The translations under genes and the position numbers were made by a program. The notes under the pieces are model-generated. The model saw only the letters and a list, made by a program, of their open reading frames with translations. It did not search any database and was not told where the DNA came from. Positions 12,611 through 24,962 of a stretch of DNA of 64,000 bases are shown here, piece by piece. Origin of the DNA: Stagonosporopsis chrysanthemi. Lineage: Eukaryota > Ascomycota > Dothideomycetes > Pleosporales > Didymellaceae. Each line of letters starts with the position of its first letter. Position 1 is the stretch's first letter. The stretch is taken from NCBI GenBank assembly GCA_022560025.1, contig JAFISE010000022.1, forward strand, positions 212,118-276,117. Reading direction: 5' to 3'.

Positions 12611-13010
12611 GGAGCGGAAAGGTCTTGAAAGCATGCACTATAAACAACGATGGGGTATGAAGACGGGGTTTGTGCTTTGGGAGCTGTATCTGCAAGTACT
12701 GCTCGTCTCATGCCGGAAGAGGGCGTGCTGCTCTTGTGTGACCTGGAGAACCATGACTTTATGAGATTTTATTTGGTTTGGATGTTTACAACTAGACGCC
12801 GCTATGCATAAACGTGACTAGAACTGGTAGAAGCACCTTGGTGCACCAGACTACAACGACTGGAATAGGGCTGTGAAGGAACTAGGGGTATTGTGCAGGG
12901 CAGAAGGGGTATATCGCCAACAAAAAGCAAAACGCCAGAACACCACGCAGCTTACACTCTTGAAGTCTCAACTTGTCCATCTCTTCCGTCCAATCAACCT
13001 TTGACGCTCT
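12611..13010. other. Convergent intergenic region
   Basis: Forty tens of bases between the 3' ends of the dicer gene (+) and the next gene (-). I see only probable 3' UTR sequence; the open frames here overlap the dicer 3' end in antisense. Confidence 0.5.
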
Positions 13011-14371
13011 TCACACATCCGGGTCCTCCTGTACCTTCAATTCCGGCTCAGGCAAATACTCCTTGAGCTCCATCATCCTGTTGCGACAATGGATCACAAA
13101 GATCGCCGCAGCTAAAGCGTTCCACACATCGAATCCCTCCTTCCCGAAATCAAACATAGCGATCAGTCGCAGCCCGGGGATGCGGTTCTCCTTACTCGGC
13201 GCGTGATAGCTGACAAACGCCATGATGCTGTGTGAAGCAGAGACGCCATACAAGGTGGGTGCCTCAAGGGAGGTCGAGGACGTGGAGGCGAAGGACGTGG
13301 AGGTCGCCTGGGCGGCGAGGGTGCGCTGCCAGCGATCGTGCAAATCTCCGAGCTTGTCGAGCGTACGCGCTTCGAGGACAGTAGCGGGCACATGTTTGCT
13401 AACTGTGACGGTTTCGAACAGCGGGAGGGAGGACCACAGTGCGTCGACGCCACCGTCTTTCATGGCCCAAGTTGTATATTTGGCGATGGCGCGTTTGACG
13501 TGGTATTGTGGTTGGCGCTTGGGTGCACGGGTCATGATTGAGTCGCGGACGTAGGCACCCAAGTCAAGGAGCGAGCTGAGTGCCAGTTGTGCTGGTATCT
13601 GTTAGTTGTGGTCAGAAACCATAACTGGGGCTATTTACCGTGATAGTGACTGCCCAGCGCAGGTCTGATGAATGGCTTATCCACTCTGCGGGTGAAGAGG
13701 TCAGCAGGCAGGCTGGGCAAGTCGTTGATCCACTCGATAGGCATGATGGGCTCGTATCCGCGCATGTTAATCTTCTGGAACAGAAAAATAGCATCCTCAG
13801 GCCAGCCTGCAGCCTGCAGCTCCAGACGTTGCTTCTGCTGCTTAAGCAGTCGCTCGTTGAAGCTGGTGCCTTTGTGCGTCTCGAGATAGCCGCCGTCGTC
13901 CACTACCATCGTGTCGTCATTCGCATCTACTTCCAGATCTTGGTCGTATCCCTTGTCAAAGGTGGGAGAGATTGGGGAGGTGTTGAAGAGTGTGTCGCCC
14001 TCAAAGTTCTCGTGCTCTTCGACTGACCGCATGGCGGAAGTAGGAGGTGACACGGGCACCAGTGTAATGTCGACATCGCTGTTGAAACTTGGTGTGGCAG
14101 TGTACCAGATGTGTACGCGTGACTCGGGACTCAGGTCTCGATCTGGCGGGCTCGATAGCTGCTGGGGAGGTAGCTGAGGAGATGACTGTGGTAATTGAGG
14201 AGACGACTGTGGTAGCTGAAGAGGAGACGGCGGGCGCTGAGGCTTCTTGAAATCCGGCTTGGTAGGAATTGCGGGGACCTTGAACTGGAGAGGCTTCGCT
14301 CGAGCTTTCTGCGTCTTCCTCGGGCTGATGTAATTCCAAACCTTAGCCGCGTACTCATGGAGAATCGTCAT
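13011..14371 (-). CDS. Conserved hypothetical protein with Pro/Gln/Ser repeats
   Basis: Two exons, 14371-13639 and 13591-13011, with a 47-bp intron (branch site CTAAC, acceptor CCAG), give 437 aa. The ATG at 14371 is the first true ATG; the frame is open upstream only from a TTG. Near residues 40-70 there is a short tandem repeat of PQSSPQL units. The junction yields IRPALGSHYHAQLALSSLLD, followed by KRQPQYHVKRAIAKYTTWAM and a small hydrophobic segment AALAAAIFVIH near the C-terminus. This C-terminal half looks like a conserved fungal domain, but I cannot name the family. No signal peptide is seen. Function unknown. Confidence 0.7.
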
Positions 14372-14876
14372 GGTGCAGCAGTGTTTGCAGAAGCAGAGGG
14401 ATTGATTGTAAGGCGCGACTGATGGTAGAACCAGGTGTGGAGAAGCTGTCGCACGAGACGCGTAGAACAGAGCGCGGAAAGTTGACAAGAGTTATTGTTG
14501 AGGCAGGGACCGTCGGTGAAGTGAGGGTGAATGTGAATCAACTCATGCTCAAAACGGGACCAGGACAATAACTCTTCTTTGAACTTTGCACCAAAGAAGA
14601 CGCCTTCACCCCGTCATTGTTGTACGTGAGCCGGACTGGACTCGGTGGCTGGGCTTAGCGCGAATGCGCTATCACATGATTCAGAACACTTTGTACTCAA
14701 GACAGTCAAGTGCGATCTGATAAAAATGATCAGATACCCCGCTGCAGGGCAGGGTCGCCCCACCAAAATTTGAGCCTCGATTTGCATTGTTGGAAGCAGC
14801 ACAGCGATCACCACTGAGTTCACGCTTCACTAGAAGTTTCGGGCATTCTTTTCCTACACTCTTTCAAATCACAGCT
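14372..14876. promoter_or_regulatory. Divergent upstream region
   Basis: Half a kilobase between a - strand hypothetical gene and the deoxyhypusine hydroxylase gene. It should contain both promoters; the pyrimidine-rich tract just before 14877 (ttttcctacactctttc) fits a transcription start region. No gene is supported here. Confidence 0.45.
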
Positions 14877-15922
14877 ATGGCAGTTCCCGAAGAAACCCAG
14901 TCGACTCAGGTCTCTACACTCCGCCAGATTCTGACATCGGAGCAGGAGCCTCTGGCGCGCCGTTTCCGTGCGCTCTTCTCGCTCAAGTACCTTGCTTCTC
15001 TGCAGCCGCCGAGTGAGGAGACCGTGCCGGCGATCGAGGCCATTGCTGCGGGCTTTAACTCGCCCTCTGCGCTGCTCAAGCACGAACTCGCGTACTGCCT
15101 TGGCCAGTCTCGCCACGATGCGGCAATCGAGCCGCTCAGAAAGGTCTTGATGGACAAGCAGGAAGATGCTATGTGCAGGCACGAGGCCGCCGAGGCCCTT
15201 GGTGCGCTGAGTGATAAGGGCAGCCTGGATTTGCTTAGGCAGTTCAGGGATGCTAAGGATGAGCCGGATGTTATCACTGAGACGTGCGACATCGCAGTTG
15301 ACAGGATTGAATGGGATCACGGCCTGCAGAAGGGGCAGGAGAATATCAAGAAGAGGTATGTGGCATAGATCCAAGCTGTGAGAAATGCGCTGACTAGTGT
15401 AGTGACTTTACATCCATCGACCCTGCGCCGCCAATGCCCCAGACCTCGGACAAGCCCTCCATTCCCGAGCTCGAGAAGACGCTGCTCGACACAAAGTTGC
15501 CTCTCTTCCAGCGTTACAGGGCCATGTTTGCGCTGCGCGACCTCTCCTCGCCGCCTGACCTGCCCACTGCCGTCTCAGCTGTCCTCGCTCTTGCTCGTGG
15601 TTTCGAAGACCCATCTGCCCTCTTCCGCCACGAAATCGCTTTCGTCTTTGGCCAGTTGTCTCACCCTGCCTCCATTCCTAGCTTGACGAAAGCGCTGAGC
15701 AACACAACGGAAGCCAGCATGGTCCGCCATGAGGCTGCAGAGGCTCTCGGCAGCCTGGGTGACGAGGAGGGCGTGGAGGACACACTGCGCAAATTCTTGA
15801 ACGATCCGGAGCAGGTCGTGCGTGACAGCTGTATTGTGGCGCTGGACATGGCTGAGTTTGAGAAGAACGGTGAGACGGAGTATGCTATTATTCCCTCGCA
15901 GGAAGCGGCTGTTGCAGCATAG
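14877..15922 (+). CDS. LIA1: Deoxyhypusine hydroxylase
   Basis: Di-iron HEAT-repeat enzyme that hydroxylates deoxyhypusine on translation factor eIF5A to finish hypusine synthesis; cytosolic. Exons 14877-15355 and 15403-15922 with a 47-bp intron give 332 aa, close to yeast Lia1 (325 aa). The four His-Glu metal-binding motifs are all present in two halves: LLKHELAYCLGQ and MCRHEAAEALG in the first, LFRHEIAFVFGQ and MVRHEAAEALG in the second. This shows the internal duplication of the family. The first half of each repeat pair carries RRFRALFSLKYLAS and QRYRAMFALRDLSS. The start is the ATG followed by AVPEETQ; the frame is open upstream but without a matching region. Confidence 0.97.
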
Positions 15923-15994
15923 GTCGAATATGGGTTTATGCATGATACAAGGCGTTTGGTATAAAACGGAATCAGGGGAAAAGCAGCATCCCGC

Positions 15995-16472
15995 TCAGTT
16001 GTTGGTGTTCCACCTGGGAGTAGCATTAGCACAAGTGAACAATTACAAAGCTCAAACAGGACATACTTGTGACCACAATCGCACTCGTAAAAGACAGTAG
16101 AGCCTTCGTCTGCACTTCGCAGCTGCTGGGTGTAGTATCGAACCTCTTCACGGCCGCACTCTTCGCAGCGCTGTGCAATGACACTAGTTGTGTTCACATC
16201 GTCTTCGGAGAGCGTCTGCACCTCTGATCGCTTTGCGCGTAAGGCCGACGGGAAGGCGGTTGGCTTGGAGACGGTAACCACCGTCTTCGAGGAGGTGTCT
16301 GTAGGCATGCGGTCAGCCTACGCCTGTCGCAAATTGCTTGCTCTAATATTCGCCTACCCTTGCAGTTTGCGCCGCAGACGGTGCAGGTCAGCACGACATT
16401 CTGTTTCCCTGCACTGCCGTCGAGAAGGTTTCCACAATCAGTGCAGAACACGAGAGAGCCAATGGCAGCCAT
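15995..16472 (-). CDS. RPA12: RNA polymerase I subunit RPA12
   Basis: Small zinc-ribbon subunit of RNA polymerase I (A12.2) involved in transcript cleavage and termination. Three exons, 16472-16358, 16298-16067 and a 19-nt last exon 16013-15995, give 121 aa (yeast 125). The N-terminal zinc ribbon has CTDC and CTVC pairs (GSLVFCTDCGNLL, LTCTVCGANC). The C-terminal TFIIS-like ribbon has CEECGREEVRYYTQQLRSADEGS and CDCGHKWNTNN. The acidic DEG in the loop corresponds to the catalytic hairpin. The tiny last exon supplies the terminal WNTNN, as in orthologues. It is convergent with LIA1 (73 bp apart) and divergent from SCC2. Confidence 0.95.
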
Positions 16473-16856
16473 GTTGAGGCGGTATTGCTGGTGTTGTTTG
16501 GTGATGGAGGTGTGATTGGTGAAGTTGGAGACGTAAGAAACCAAAATGTTTCGCGGCGATCAGCCGCGGAAGCTGCCCTGCAGCCCGCTTGACAAAAGCA
16601 GAAGGCGGTCAGACGCGTCATGAATTCGGCGTTACGCCAGCATCTGCACGACACTCTTCTGCATAGCTAGACAAGCTGTTTTGCATTGCTTGCCGTCCGG
16701 GCGCAGCTTCTGCGGGAGTGAACAGGCTATGCCATGACCATGCGTGCCCTACCGCCGCTATAGCGACCCCGTTTCTTTGACCCTTCTCCACAGTCCTTCC
16801 TCGGCGTTTGCCTGACCACCGAGCTCCCAATCGTGGTCACTGCTCTCAAGCCAAAC
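16473..16856. promoter_or_regulatory. Divergent upstream region of RPA12 and SCC2
   Basis: The 384-bp gap between the start codons of the RNA polymerase I subunit (-) and the cohesin loader (+) must contain both promoters. No TATA box is obvious, as is common for housekeeping genes. Confidence 0.5.
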
Positions 16857-19800
16857 ATGATGGCCGGGCACTTCGATGATGCCTGGCATAACATGCAGGG
16901 CAATGGCATACCCTACCGGCCGCCGCCCACTGTGGACGAGGCTACTCCGTACTCTCCCTTCACATCCATCATACCATTTGCGCTGGGTCAGTGAACATTT
17001 TCACTTTAGCACTGCCACGGCATGCTATTTTACCTGTCATATATCAGTAGCTTACAATAAGTAGATATCATACCCTTTGCTTCCGCCGAGCCTCCCACGC
17101 CGCCCACCACCCTCACCCGGGAGCAACGGCATGCGGCGAAGAGAACAATCGGCGCTCTAAACGATGAGATCAGCGGCCAGTCTACCGGCACACAGCTTAG
17201 CAGCACCCTACGACAACTTCAAGGGCTACTTGATCCCGATGAGCTGCCAGAGTAGTGCGTTGTCCCTCCATCTTGTCTAGTTGCGGCAACTGACAACATC
17301 CAGCAACTTCAAGTCAATACCACAGCTTGCGACTCCGCCCTCTGAAAGTCCAACAAAGCACGCCAATGGTACAAGCTCGAAAGTCTCTTCGTTGCTGAGC
17401 CCCTTTGCGGCTATGCTGTTGAAGAACACCGACATTTCCTTTTCCTGTAAGTACCACAGCCCTATCCGTCACGGTAGCCTAACAAAACCAGCCTCCAACG
17501 TCAGCGCGGACAAGCGAGTCCAGAACCTTCAGTATTCGCAACAAACCACCCCGCTGCCGCAGGCGCGATCTACACAGCAAATACGTACACCACACAGCCA
17601 CGCACACTCTCACAACGCCTCAATCTCATTCCCGTCCAGCGCCCTCTCGCATACACCCAACAGCACGCCGCTGCAACCAGGCCCGGCCGTCGTGATCAAG
17701 CCTGCCTCTTTCAGACGCGAGGAGTACCAGCAGTTTGACAACATTGCAATCAGTACACCATCGTCCCAACGGAAGGTCGATAACAGTGCGGCTGTCCTGC
17801 GGCCTCACGAACGAGAGATTGCGGACCGCAAGATTGAGGAACTGGAGGCTTTCGTGGTCAAATTATCCGAGGAAAGGAATGATCTGGATGCTACTGAAAG
17901 CTTTGTTCGCATGTTCACGCCTGACGGCGAAGTTAACGTCATGAAGCAACAAGCGATGGATCGTCTGGACCTCAGGATGGCTAACGTTAACAACCTTGGT
18001 CACTTCGATGAGCTTCCTGTTCCATCAATAATGCAACTTCAGAAGCTGTTGGAACCAAGCGTCACTTGCACGGGCCATCTCACCCTTCCAGAAGACGAGG
18101 ATTGGTCTGAGGGCATCGAAAAAGCCAGGTCAGGGCTTCAGGCTTCCAAACTGATACTCACCTCCATGATCGATGGCCGCGATGACTACCGACTAAGACC
18201 CGAGGACCTCATCGGCGCCGTGATTGACCTGCTTAAAGTCTTACGCACTGAGTGCATCATGCCCGTGCTACAAGCACGGCGGTCTGACAGCCTATTTGAG
18301 TCAGCGAACTCGCGCAGAAAGGAGCTTATGAGTGTTCTGCGCGGCTGCGGCGCAGTCCTAAGCCGGTTTGCCACCCTCATCGGCAAAGTCAATCTTCCAG
18401 AGCGCGGCCTCAATGTTCTCGAAGATCTTACGGTAGGGCTTCTTGTCGAACAGAACAGCGAGTCCGAGAAAGACTCTATTTTCGGCATCAAACCCTTCGA
18501 GTCATTCAGACAGAAAGCCATGGATGTTCTTGTCCAGATCTTTGCTCAACATGCGGACCAGCGACCATCGATTCTAAATGGAATTCTCAGTAACTTAGAG
18601 AAGCTTCCAGATAAGAAGGCCAGTGCGAGGCAATTTAGGTCAGCCCGTGAACTGCCGATTATGTCCATATCTGCCCTGTTCATGCGATTTGTCCAAGTTG
18701 CCGCTATGAACAGAGAATCAAGGTCGAGTCACAAGTCTGCCAACGCAGGACAAGAATGGAAAGACGAAGATGGCAGCGATTACGAACCCGGCGCAGCTAC
18801 ACCCCAAAATTCTAAGTCTCGAGTCAACACCGGTACGCCTGAACAGATAGCTAGAGCTCTCGCACTCAATGCGAATCACATCGCGAGTACGATTACCTCG
18901 AATATTGTCGATAGAGCGTCCAACGTCTCCAAGACGGGCGACAAGCCTTTCCGAAACCTTCTTGACCTTTTTATTGAAGACTTTTGTAACGTCCTGGGTT
19001 CGCCCCAGTGGCCTGCCGCTGCAATTCTTCTCTCGACGCTACTGATACGCATGAGCAACATGGTGCACGGCAAGGACGCAGCAAAGCAGACAGTAGTGGA
19101 TAAGGATACGGCACTCTCTACTATGGCAAAGGTGGGATGTGGTGTTATTGATTTCAAGCATCGCTTAAAGCAGCTCAAGCGTGGATTGGATCCGTCGCAG
19201 TCCGCGTTATCCGCCAAACTCGAGCGCCTCGCCAACGATGCTTTGACTGACAACGCTGAAGAGACTATCAGCCCTATCGATCTTTACGAATTTGAAGGTC
19301 CTTATCGTATGACCATCGATGCATTGCCCGGCTATCTTGATCTGCTTCGAGGTCAAGAGGATCCCCATTTCCAATCGGTCATCGGATGCCACGTAACCCT
19401 GTGGCTGGACGCTGTTATTCGTGAATTCAACAAGAGCTCCTCAGACGAATCAACCTCAAACGTGACTCGAGAGCTTCAGCAACAGTTAGGGGCGATGATA
19501 ATGGACTCGAAATGGCTCGATCGCAAATTGTAAGTATCTGTGATTACCCATAATCGATGATATACTTACGTCATACCAGCAAATCCCAAGTAGTTTCGGA
19601 GGACTTGGCCAAGCTAGCAGCTGGCATCGTCACGTTACAAGCTGTAGTTTGCAGGTTGCTTCCAAGAATTGTCCAGTACATGCTATTGGCTACTCGAGAC
19701 AAAGTCTCTTCGAAGCTGCGCTCCAGGGGTATGACTGGCTTGGAGCAATTGATTGAAAAAAGCCCTCGCGTCGTCGACAAAAACACAGTCACCCATCTGG

Positions 19801-22565
19801 TGTTTTCTCTGAAGGATAGCTCGCCCATGGTACGCGAGCACACCCTTGGCCTGGTCGCCCAATGCCTGGAGCACGACCCAGCTCTCGAGACTTCGTTCTT
19901 GAAAGACATTTTGGACTTGACAACTGATCCATCCAACGGTCCAAAGAAGAGAGCGATCAAGCTGCTCAAAGGACTCTACATCAGCACGACTTCTCAAGAA
20001 AACAGGTTGCAGATCGCAAAGGCACTTCTGAGACCCTCGCAGGATGACGAGAAAGCTATAGCAGAGCTGAGCCGTGGCGTTCTCGAGGAGCTATGGATGA
20101 GTCCTCTGCGCTCTTCCACCCGCACTGATGAGCTTCAAGTGAAGCTTGATCGTGCCCACAGGGCCAGCCTAATGACTGACATAGTCGAGAGGATACAAAG
20201 AGACCCGTTGCTGTTGGAGGCATTCGAAAAGTTCCTCGCATATACTCTGTCTATCGAGGCCAAAGCCAGAAAGTCCAACTCCCAGCTCTGCAAAGAGCTT
20301 ATTGCCGAGCTGTTCGACAAGGCCATCGAGGTTGATTCCACCACCGGCACAACATCGCCCCAGGCCAAGATTCTCAACGCTCTGAGCATATTTGCCAAAG
20401 TCGATGCGACCTTGTTCACCATGGCTCAGGTGGACGACCTCAAAATTCACATCATCAATCTCAAACAAGCGAACGAACTTGCTGTTATTCAACCGATTGT
20501 GAAAATCTTTAGGCATGTCTTTCCGGCATTGCCCTTCCTGGATGACAAGCTTGCCGAGCACGTCCGAGGCAACCTCATGTCACTGGTGCAAAAGCTGGCC
20601 AACTGGGCGAGCCAGGGCCATCTCCCTAGCCGGGACACGCTAACTGATGTTGCACACTGCTTGTGGACCATTTGCCCATTGGTAACACTGGGCCTGGACA
20701 AGCTCTTCCAGATGATATTCTTCACGCTCTGCCTCCTGCGACCGCTGGGAGCGCCCAAGAAGAAGGACGAAGTGGTGCCTAAACGCAATTCTGTGCGCTC
20801 CTGCCTTGTATTGCTTGGGACATTTGGCAATGTTTGTTCATTCGACGAGCATACAAAGAGGTTTATGGAGAGGCTTGCGAATTATGTTCGGAGACAAGTC
20901 GCCAGTAGCCCGGCGAAAGAAACAGAGTTGACCACCTTGCTGAAGGGCTCTTCTACAGTCTCTCTGATGCTTCTCGAGACCGTACGACCCTTTACTTCGC
21001 AGACCTATGAAGAATTAGACATCCGCGCTCACGCCATGCGTAGCCTGGGCGGTATTTGCCAACAAGCTCCGCAGCTCTTCATGCGTGCCGAGGTCGAGAA
21101 GCTGATCAAAATTACCTTCGCGAATCAAGACGACCAGCTCAAGCTTGTGGTTCTCTCCACTTTTGAAGCGTATTTCACACATGCTGAGCGTCGTTCAGAG
21201 ACAGGTTCGGCAATTGCTGTTGGCGAAGGGGCGGTCCACGGTTCTGCGCGCCTGGAGTCTTCTTACTCGGCTACCGCAACCGACGCTGCCACAACGCATG
21301 TCGCGAAACAGTTCTTGCAGAGCTTCAAAGATATTGCTCTCCAGAACAACAATCAATTGGCAGAGTCAGCAACACACATTATTGCCAGTATCAGTCGAGC
21401 AGGCCTTGAGCATCCAAAAGAGTGCGGCGCTGCTTTGGTCGCATTATCGACATCTTCCAACGTCAATATCGCGCAAGTGGCCGCTGTGGAGCACAAGAGG
21501 ATTCACGAAAAGCAAGAGTCATATCTCGAGAAGGAGTATGTCCAGGCCGTCCGCATAGCCTATGAATACCAACGCGATGTCTTCCAAGACTCCCACGGTA
21601 TGCTTGAGTCAACGCACAGCCCCAAGCTGGCTCACCTCTTTGATGCATTGAAAGGCGGCAAGAAAGCTACGTTCAGGAAATTCATTGACAACCTGACCAA
21701 GCAGCTCGACTTTGATTTCGCAAAACTGCGCACGGACGGTACTATCCCTGATGTCGTATTGTTCACTCGTTTCTGCCTGGAAAATCTAGGTCTTGCAGAC
21801 TTGACAACTCTCGACATGGTTGCCTCGTTCATTGACAAGACTGAAGCAATCGTTCTCAAGGATACTGGCCCACTAGTAGCCGGTGAGATCGATAAGGAAT
21901 TGCCCCAGCAGACCCAGCTCCCGCTGCAATCCTTTGTGTCATCGAACCTCAACGGACAGGTACAAGCGATGGCTGTCGAATCCAGTACAGATGGGCCTAT
22001 CGCTGACCTAGGGCTATCCACTTCGCAGCCCACTGTTCCCGAGATCAGTGACGATCGCTTGCGCAAATTCGCCGTCGCATGCATGGTTTTGCAAATGATA
22101 TGGGAGACACGTACCTTTGTGCGCCGTTGCTACAACGTTCACAAGTACGGCAACCACATTCCCCAGAAGGAGTATGCAAAGCCTGCGCAGCGAAACAATT
22201 TCATTTCTGGCAAGGACCTGTGGGATCGTCTCACGACTTTCATGGGTGTCCTTGACAGTAAGGAGACCATGTTAAAGTGCTGCTACGATTTCTCGGAGCT
22301 ATTGAACGTCGATCGCGAAGTCAAGGTCGGCGAAGATGAAGATGGACTCGATGCTGCATTGATGGACGCCGGCTATGAAACTCCAACAGAGAATGGCGAT
22401 GATGCACGTCGATCTGCATCTATTCCAACAAGTGGTCGCGGCAGGAAGAGGAAGTCCAATGTCAGCTTGGGTAATACGCCTAAGAAGGCACGAGGTCGCC
22501 CGCTGAGTGCAAAAAACAAGAAGATAAGCTCCAAGACACCAGACGATGATGATGATTCTGACTAG
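16857..22565 (+). CDS. SCC2: Cohesin loading factor Scc2/Mis4/NIPBL
   Basis: HEAT-repeat subunit of the nuclear complex that loads cohesin on chromatin. Five exons are proposed: 16857-16986, 17065-17254, 17304-17446, 17492-19529, 19580-22565, giving 1828 aa, the usual length. The intron 17447-17491 is 45 bp and free of stops, so it is invisible to ORF scans; it has a GTAAGT donor, CTAAC branch site and CCAG acceptor. The N-terminus (TSIIPFALDIIPFASAEPP) and REQRHAAKRTIGALNDEISG fit the region that binds the Scc4 partner. HEAT-like repeats fill the rest (for example VFSLKDSSPMVREHTLGLVA). The C-terminal tail is basic with nuclear-signal-like RGRKRKSNVSLGNTPKKARG, then acidic. The frame after the TAG stop stays protein-like for 21 codons (see findings). 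Confidence 0.92.
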
Positions 22566-22984
22566 GCACCGGACGCTGAGGTTGTCGTTCGCAGGTCGTC
22601 CAGGAGCAGGACTAGGAAAGTAGAAGGTTAAGTGTAATATCACTTTCGTCCACGTTACGCTACGTGCGATCAAACGAAAGGCTACGGAGGGACTGAGGGT
22701 TAGTGTTTAGCATCGTTGGCGTTCACGGACATCAGAGATACCCCTTGACATGGTCAGGCTGCATGTCTACGGCGTTTTGATATGAGCTGTAGAAGCTCAC
22801 ATTCCGGACCGTCGAGGTCTTACAGACGGCATGTCATCTCCGACATAATATATCACAGATCTCAAATTTCATTTTACATATTTAGTCCTCATACCCTGTG
22901 CTCCTCACCCCAGTGTGATGATGACTACAAACTTTGCCCCGCAGCTAATCAACAGCTCTAGAGCAACTTTCCGACAATCCACCT
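22566..22984. other. Convergent intergenic region
   Basis: Lies between the stops of SCC2 (+) and the PEP mutase-like gene (-). The first 66 bases continue the SCC2 frame in a protein-like way up to a TAA at 22629-22631. The rest is AT-leaning 3' UTR-type sequence. Confidence 0.5.
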
Positions 22985-23791
22985 TCATACAGCACCAGAC
23001 CCTTCTCCACGGTGAATTCTCTTCGCCTCGCTCTTCAGCGCCTCAACACCCCACCGCATCAATGCAGGCCCAACACTAATCCTCACAACCCCTAATTCTG
23101 CAATGTCCCCCACGCTCAATCCACCCTCCTTGCCCCTTACTAAAATAACATTCAGTCTCCCTTCCAATGCCTCAACCGCCTTCTTCACCTCTTCCCCTTC
23201 CCACCCACCCCTACTCGGCCCACCCCAGATAAACACATTAAACGCACCAGCCTTCAGATACGCTTTTCCCCTTGCAACAGCATCCTCCAGCCCCTCACCC
23301 ACGAACAGCGCATCCGTTCGCGCATTTACCACAAAATCCGGCATGCCCTCCTCCCTCGCAATCGCCATAACCCGCTCGATTCTCTCACACTGCACATCAA
23401 CCCCATACAACCCGCCGACCTCGCGCCCCAGGTCCTCCAGATTGATCCCCACGACTCCCAGCTCGATAAGTGCCCGCACACCCTCTTCCAGCTGCGCGCC
23501 AAATCCGTCCTGGAAGTCCACAGTCAGCGGGAGGTCGTGCTGCGCCGCTACGGGCGCGATGGCGGCTACGGCGCGCAGGTTGGTGGGCAGGTCGAGGTCG
23601 TCGTCGGAAAGGCCGGCGGCGGCGGCGACGGCGTAGGAGGCGGTCGCTAGGGCGCGGGTTTGCGGGAGCGAGGCGATGGCGCTGGCGGTTATGGCGTCCC
23701 AGATGTTAGTTAGGATGAGGGGTTGTCCGGGCTTGTGAAGGGCCCGGAAGCGGAGGGCCAGGGCGTTGAGTTTTTGGGAAGGGGTGGACAT
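22985..23791 (-). CDS. Isocitrate lyase/PEP mutase superfamily enzyme
   Basis: Intronless frame of 268 aa starting MSTPSQKLNALALRFRALH. It belongs to the isocitrate lyase/phosphoenolpyruvate mutase fold. The start LILTNIWDAITASAIA, the metal-binding LTVDFQDGFG near residue 90, GINLEDLG near 118, and VVNARTDALF near 155 are the family's conserved barrel motifs. The GC content is higher than in neighbouring genes, and two antisense frames (23103-23636 and 23470-23709 on +) are its shadows. Family members act on oxaloacetate, phosphonopyruvate or 2-methylisocitrate; the exact substrate cannot be read from sequence. No signal or targeting peptide is obvious. Confidence 0.88.
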   Translation of the reverse strand: MSTPSQKLNALALRFRALHKPGQPLILTNIWDAITASAIASLPQTRALATASYAVAAAAGLSDDDLDLPTNLRAVAAIAPVAAQHDLPLTVDFQDGFGAQLEEGVRALIELGVVGINLEDLGREVGGLYGVDVQCERIERVMAIAREEGMPDFVVNARTDALFVGEGLEDAVARGKAYLKAGAFNVFIWGGPSRGGWEGEEVKKAVEALEGRLNVILVRGKEGGLSVGDIAELGVVRISVGPALMRWGVEALKSEAKRIHRGEGSGAV

Positions 23792-24962
23792 GGTGGGCGA
23801 GGTTGGAATGAATGTGTCTGTGGGAATTGGAGCAAGACTGGCTCTTGGTGGCTCGGGATGAGAGTGTTCGCGTATGCAGGATTGATTATTTTTTTATGGT
23901 CGCGTGAATGCTTCTTGTCATTACGGTCATTGTCTCTGCCCAGCTCCTTTGTAATGACTCATACTACCTGGTCCGGGAGTTGTGGAAACTCGTGTCGTAG
24001 GTTCGTTGCTTGAGAGCTTTGTAAGGAAGTAGTTTGCGAGCCGAGGCTGGAAATGCTTTTGAATTGGCGAGTCACATCGCTTGTCCTTTGACATGTTGTA
24101 GCCGTCAATAGCCGTTGGACGATGAATGGGCAAGCGTACATAGTATCTTCCTGTTCCCAATATCATTGTTGCATCACATTGGCATACGGGTCTGGCACCA
24201 TAAAAGCTGTACGACGGTAAATTCGAGGAGTTGAAGGAGACGGTTAGACCTTCCCTACAAGGGACTAGCGTACTTGCCATTCACGACGTTACTTTTGAGC
24301 AATATTTCGAGGTTCTCTTCAAGCACTCGTACAAGAATAGATTCCCGGCAGAATGGCTTTGGGTTATTCTGCTCTTGCACATTTACTGATGAAGAGGGCA
24401 TGAATGGGTTAGGAAATGCGAGTATATAGTTTTTTGAACAACTTAAGATAGGGTCTAATGGCCTTCTCGTCTTGATGACGATATTTTACCTATCAGATAT
24501 TTTCAAGATGAGAGTTTAGTGTTAAGTGCGAGACTGAACGTCACTGCAGACTCAACCACCATCAAATGCTATATTGTATGACGACACAGAACGGACCACG
24601 AAGTGTTGTAAATGGCCAAACAAGCAACTTGGACGCCTTTATAGCGACATGGTGAATTCCGTTTATATTGGGTATCATATTTCGTTTCCATCCTCCCTTC
24701 TTCCTATCCTTCGAACCCGACCCCTCTTCCATCCAGTAACCCTTGCCAAGTCCTCAAGCAACTACCTTACTTTTCCTGTCTTCCTGCCTTGCGACCCAAC
24801 TATCAAGACATATCCAGTTTACCCCCCCCCCCCCCTTCCCCCTCTCTTTCCGTCACCCGCTTCCTCGGTCCTTGGCCCCTTTCTCTCTCTCCACCTCCTT
24901 TCCAATTCGATGCAAACTGTCTGAATCCAACCTAGCCTAATCTGACCCAATTCCTCACCCAT
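23792..24962. other. Long intergenic region with a pyrimidine-rich tract
   Basis: About 1.2 kb without a supported gene. From roughly 24690 to 24960 the + strand is strongly pyrimidine-rich and includes a 14-base C run. The open frame 24574-24924 (+) simply translates this tract and is rejected. Pyrimidine-rich + strands often precede starts, but the only gene that follows is on the - strand, so here the tract would be its GA-rich 3' UTR. Confidence 0.5.
24822..24835 (+). repeat. Poly-C run (14 C)
   Basis: Fourteen consecutive C bases inside a pyrimidine-rich tract. This is a probable length-variable microsatellite and a likely place for sequencing or assembly error. Confidence 0.8.

Noticed and set aside
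23103..23636. 177-codon + strand frame
   Set aside because: Antisense shadow of the PEP mutase-like gene, whose own frame has family motifs; high GC makes several frames open.
24574..24924. 116-codon + strand frame
   Set aside because: It translates a pyrimidine-rich, low-complexity tract with a poly-C run; no domain or splice logic, and composition alone explains the openness.
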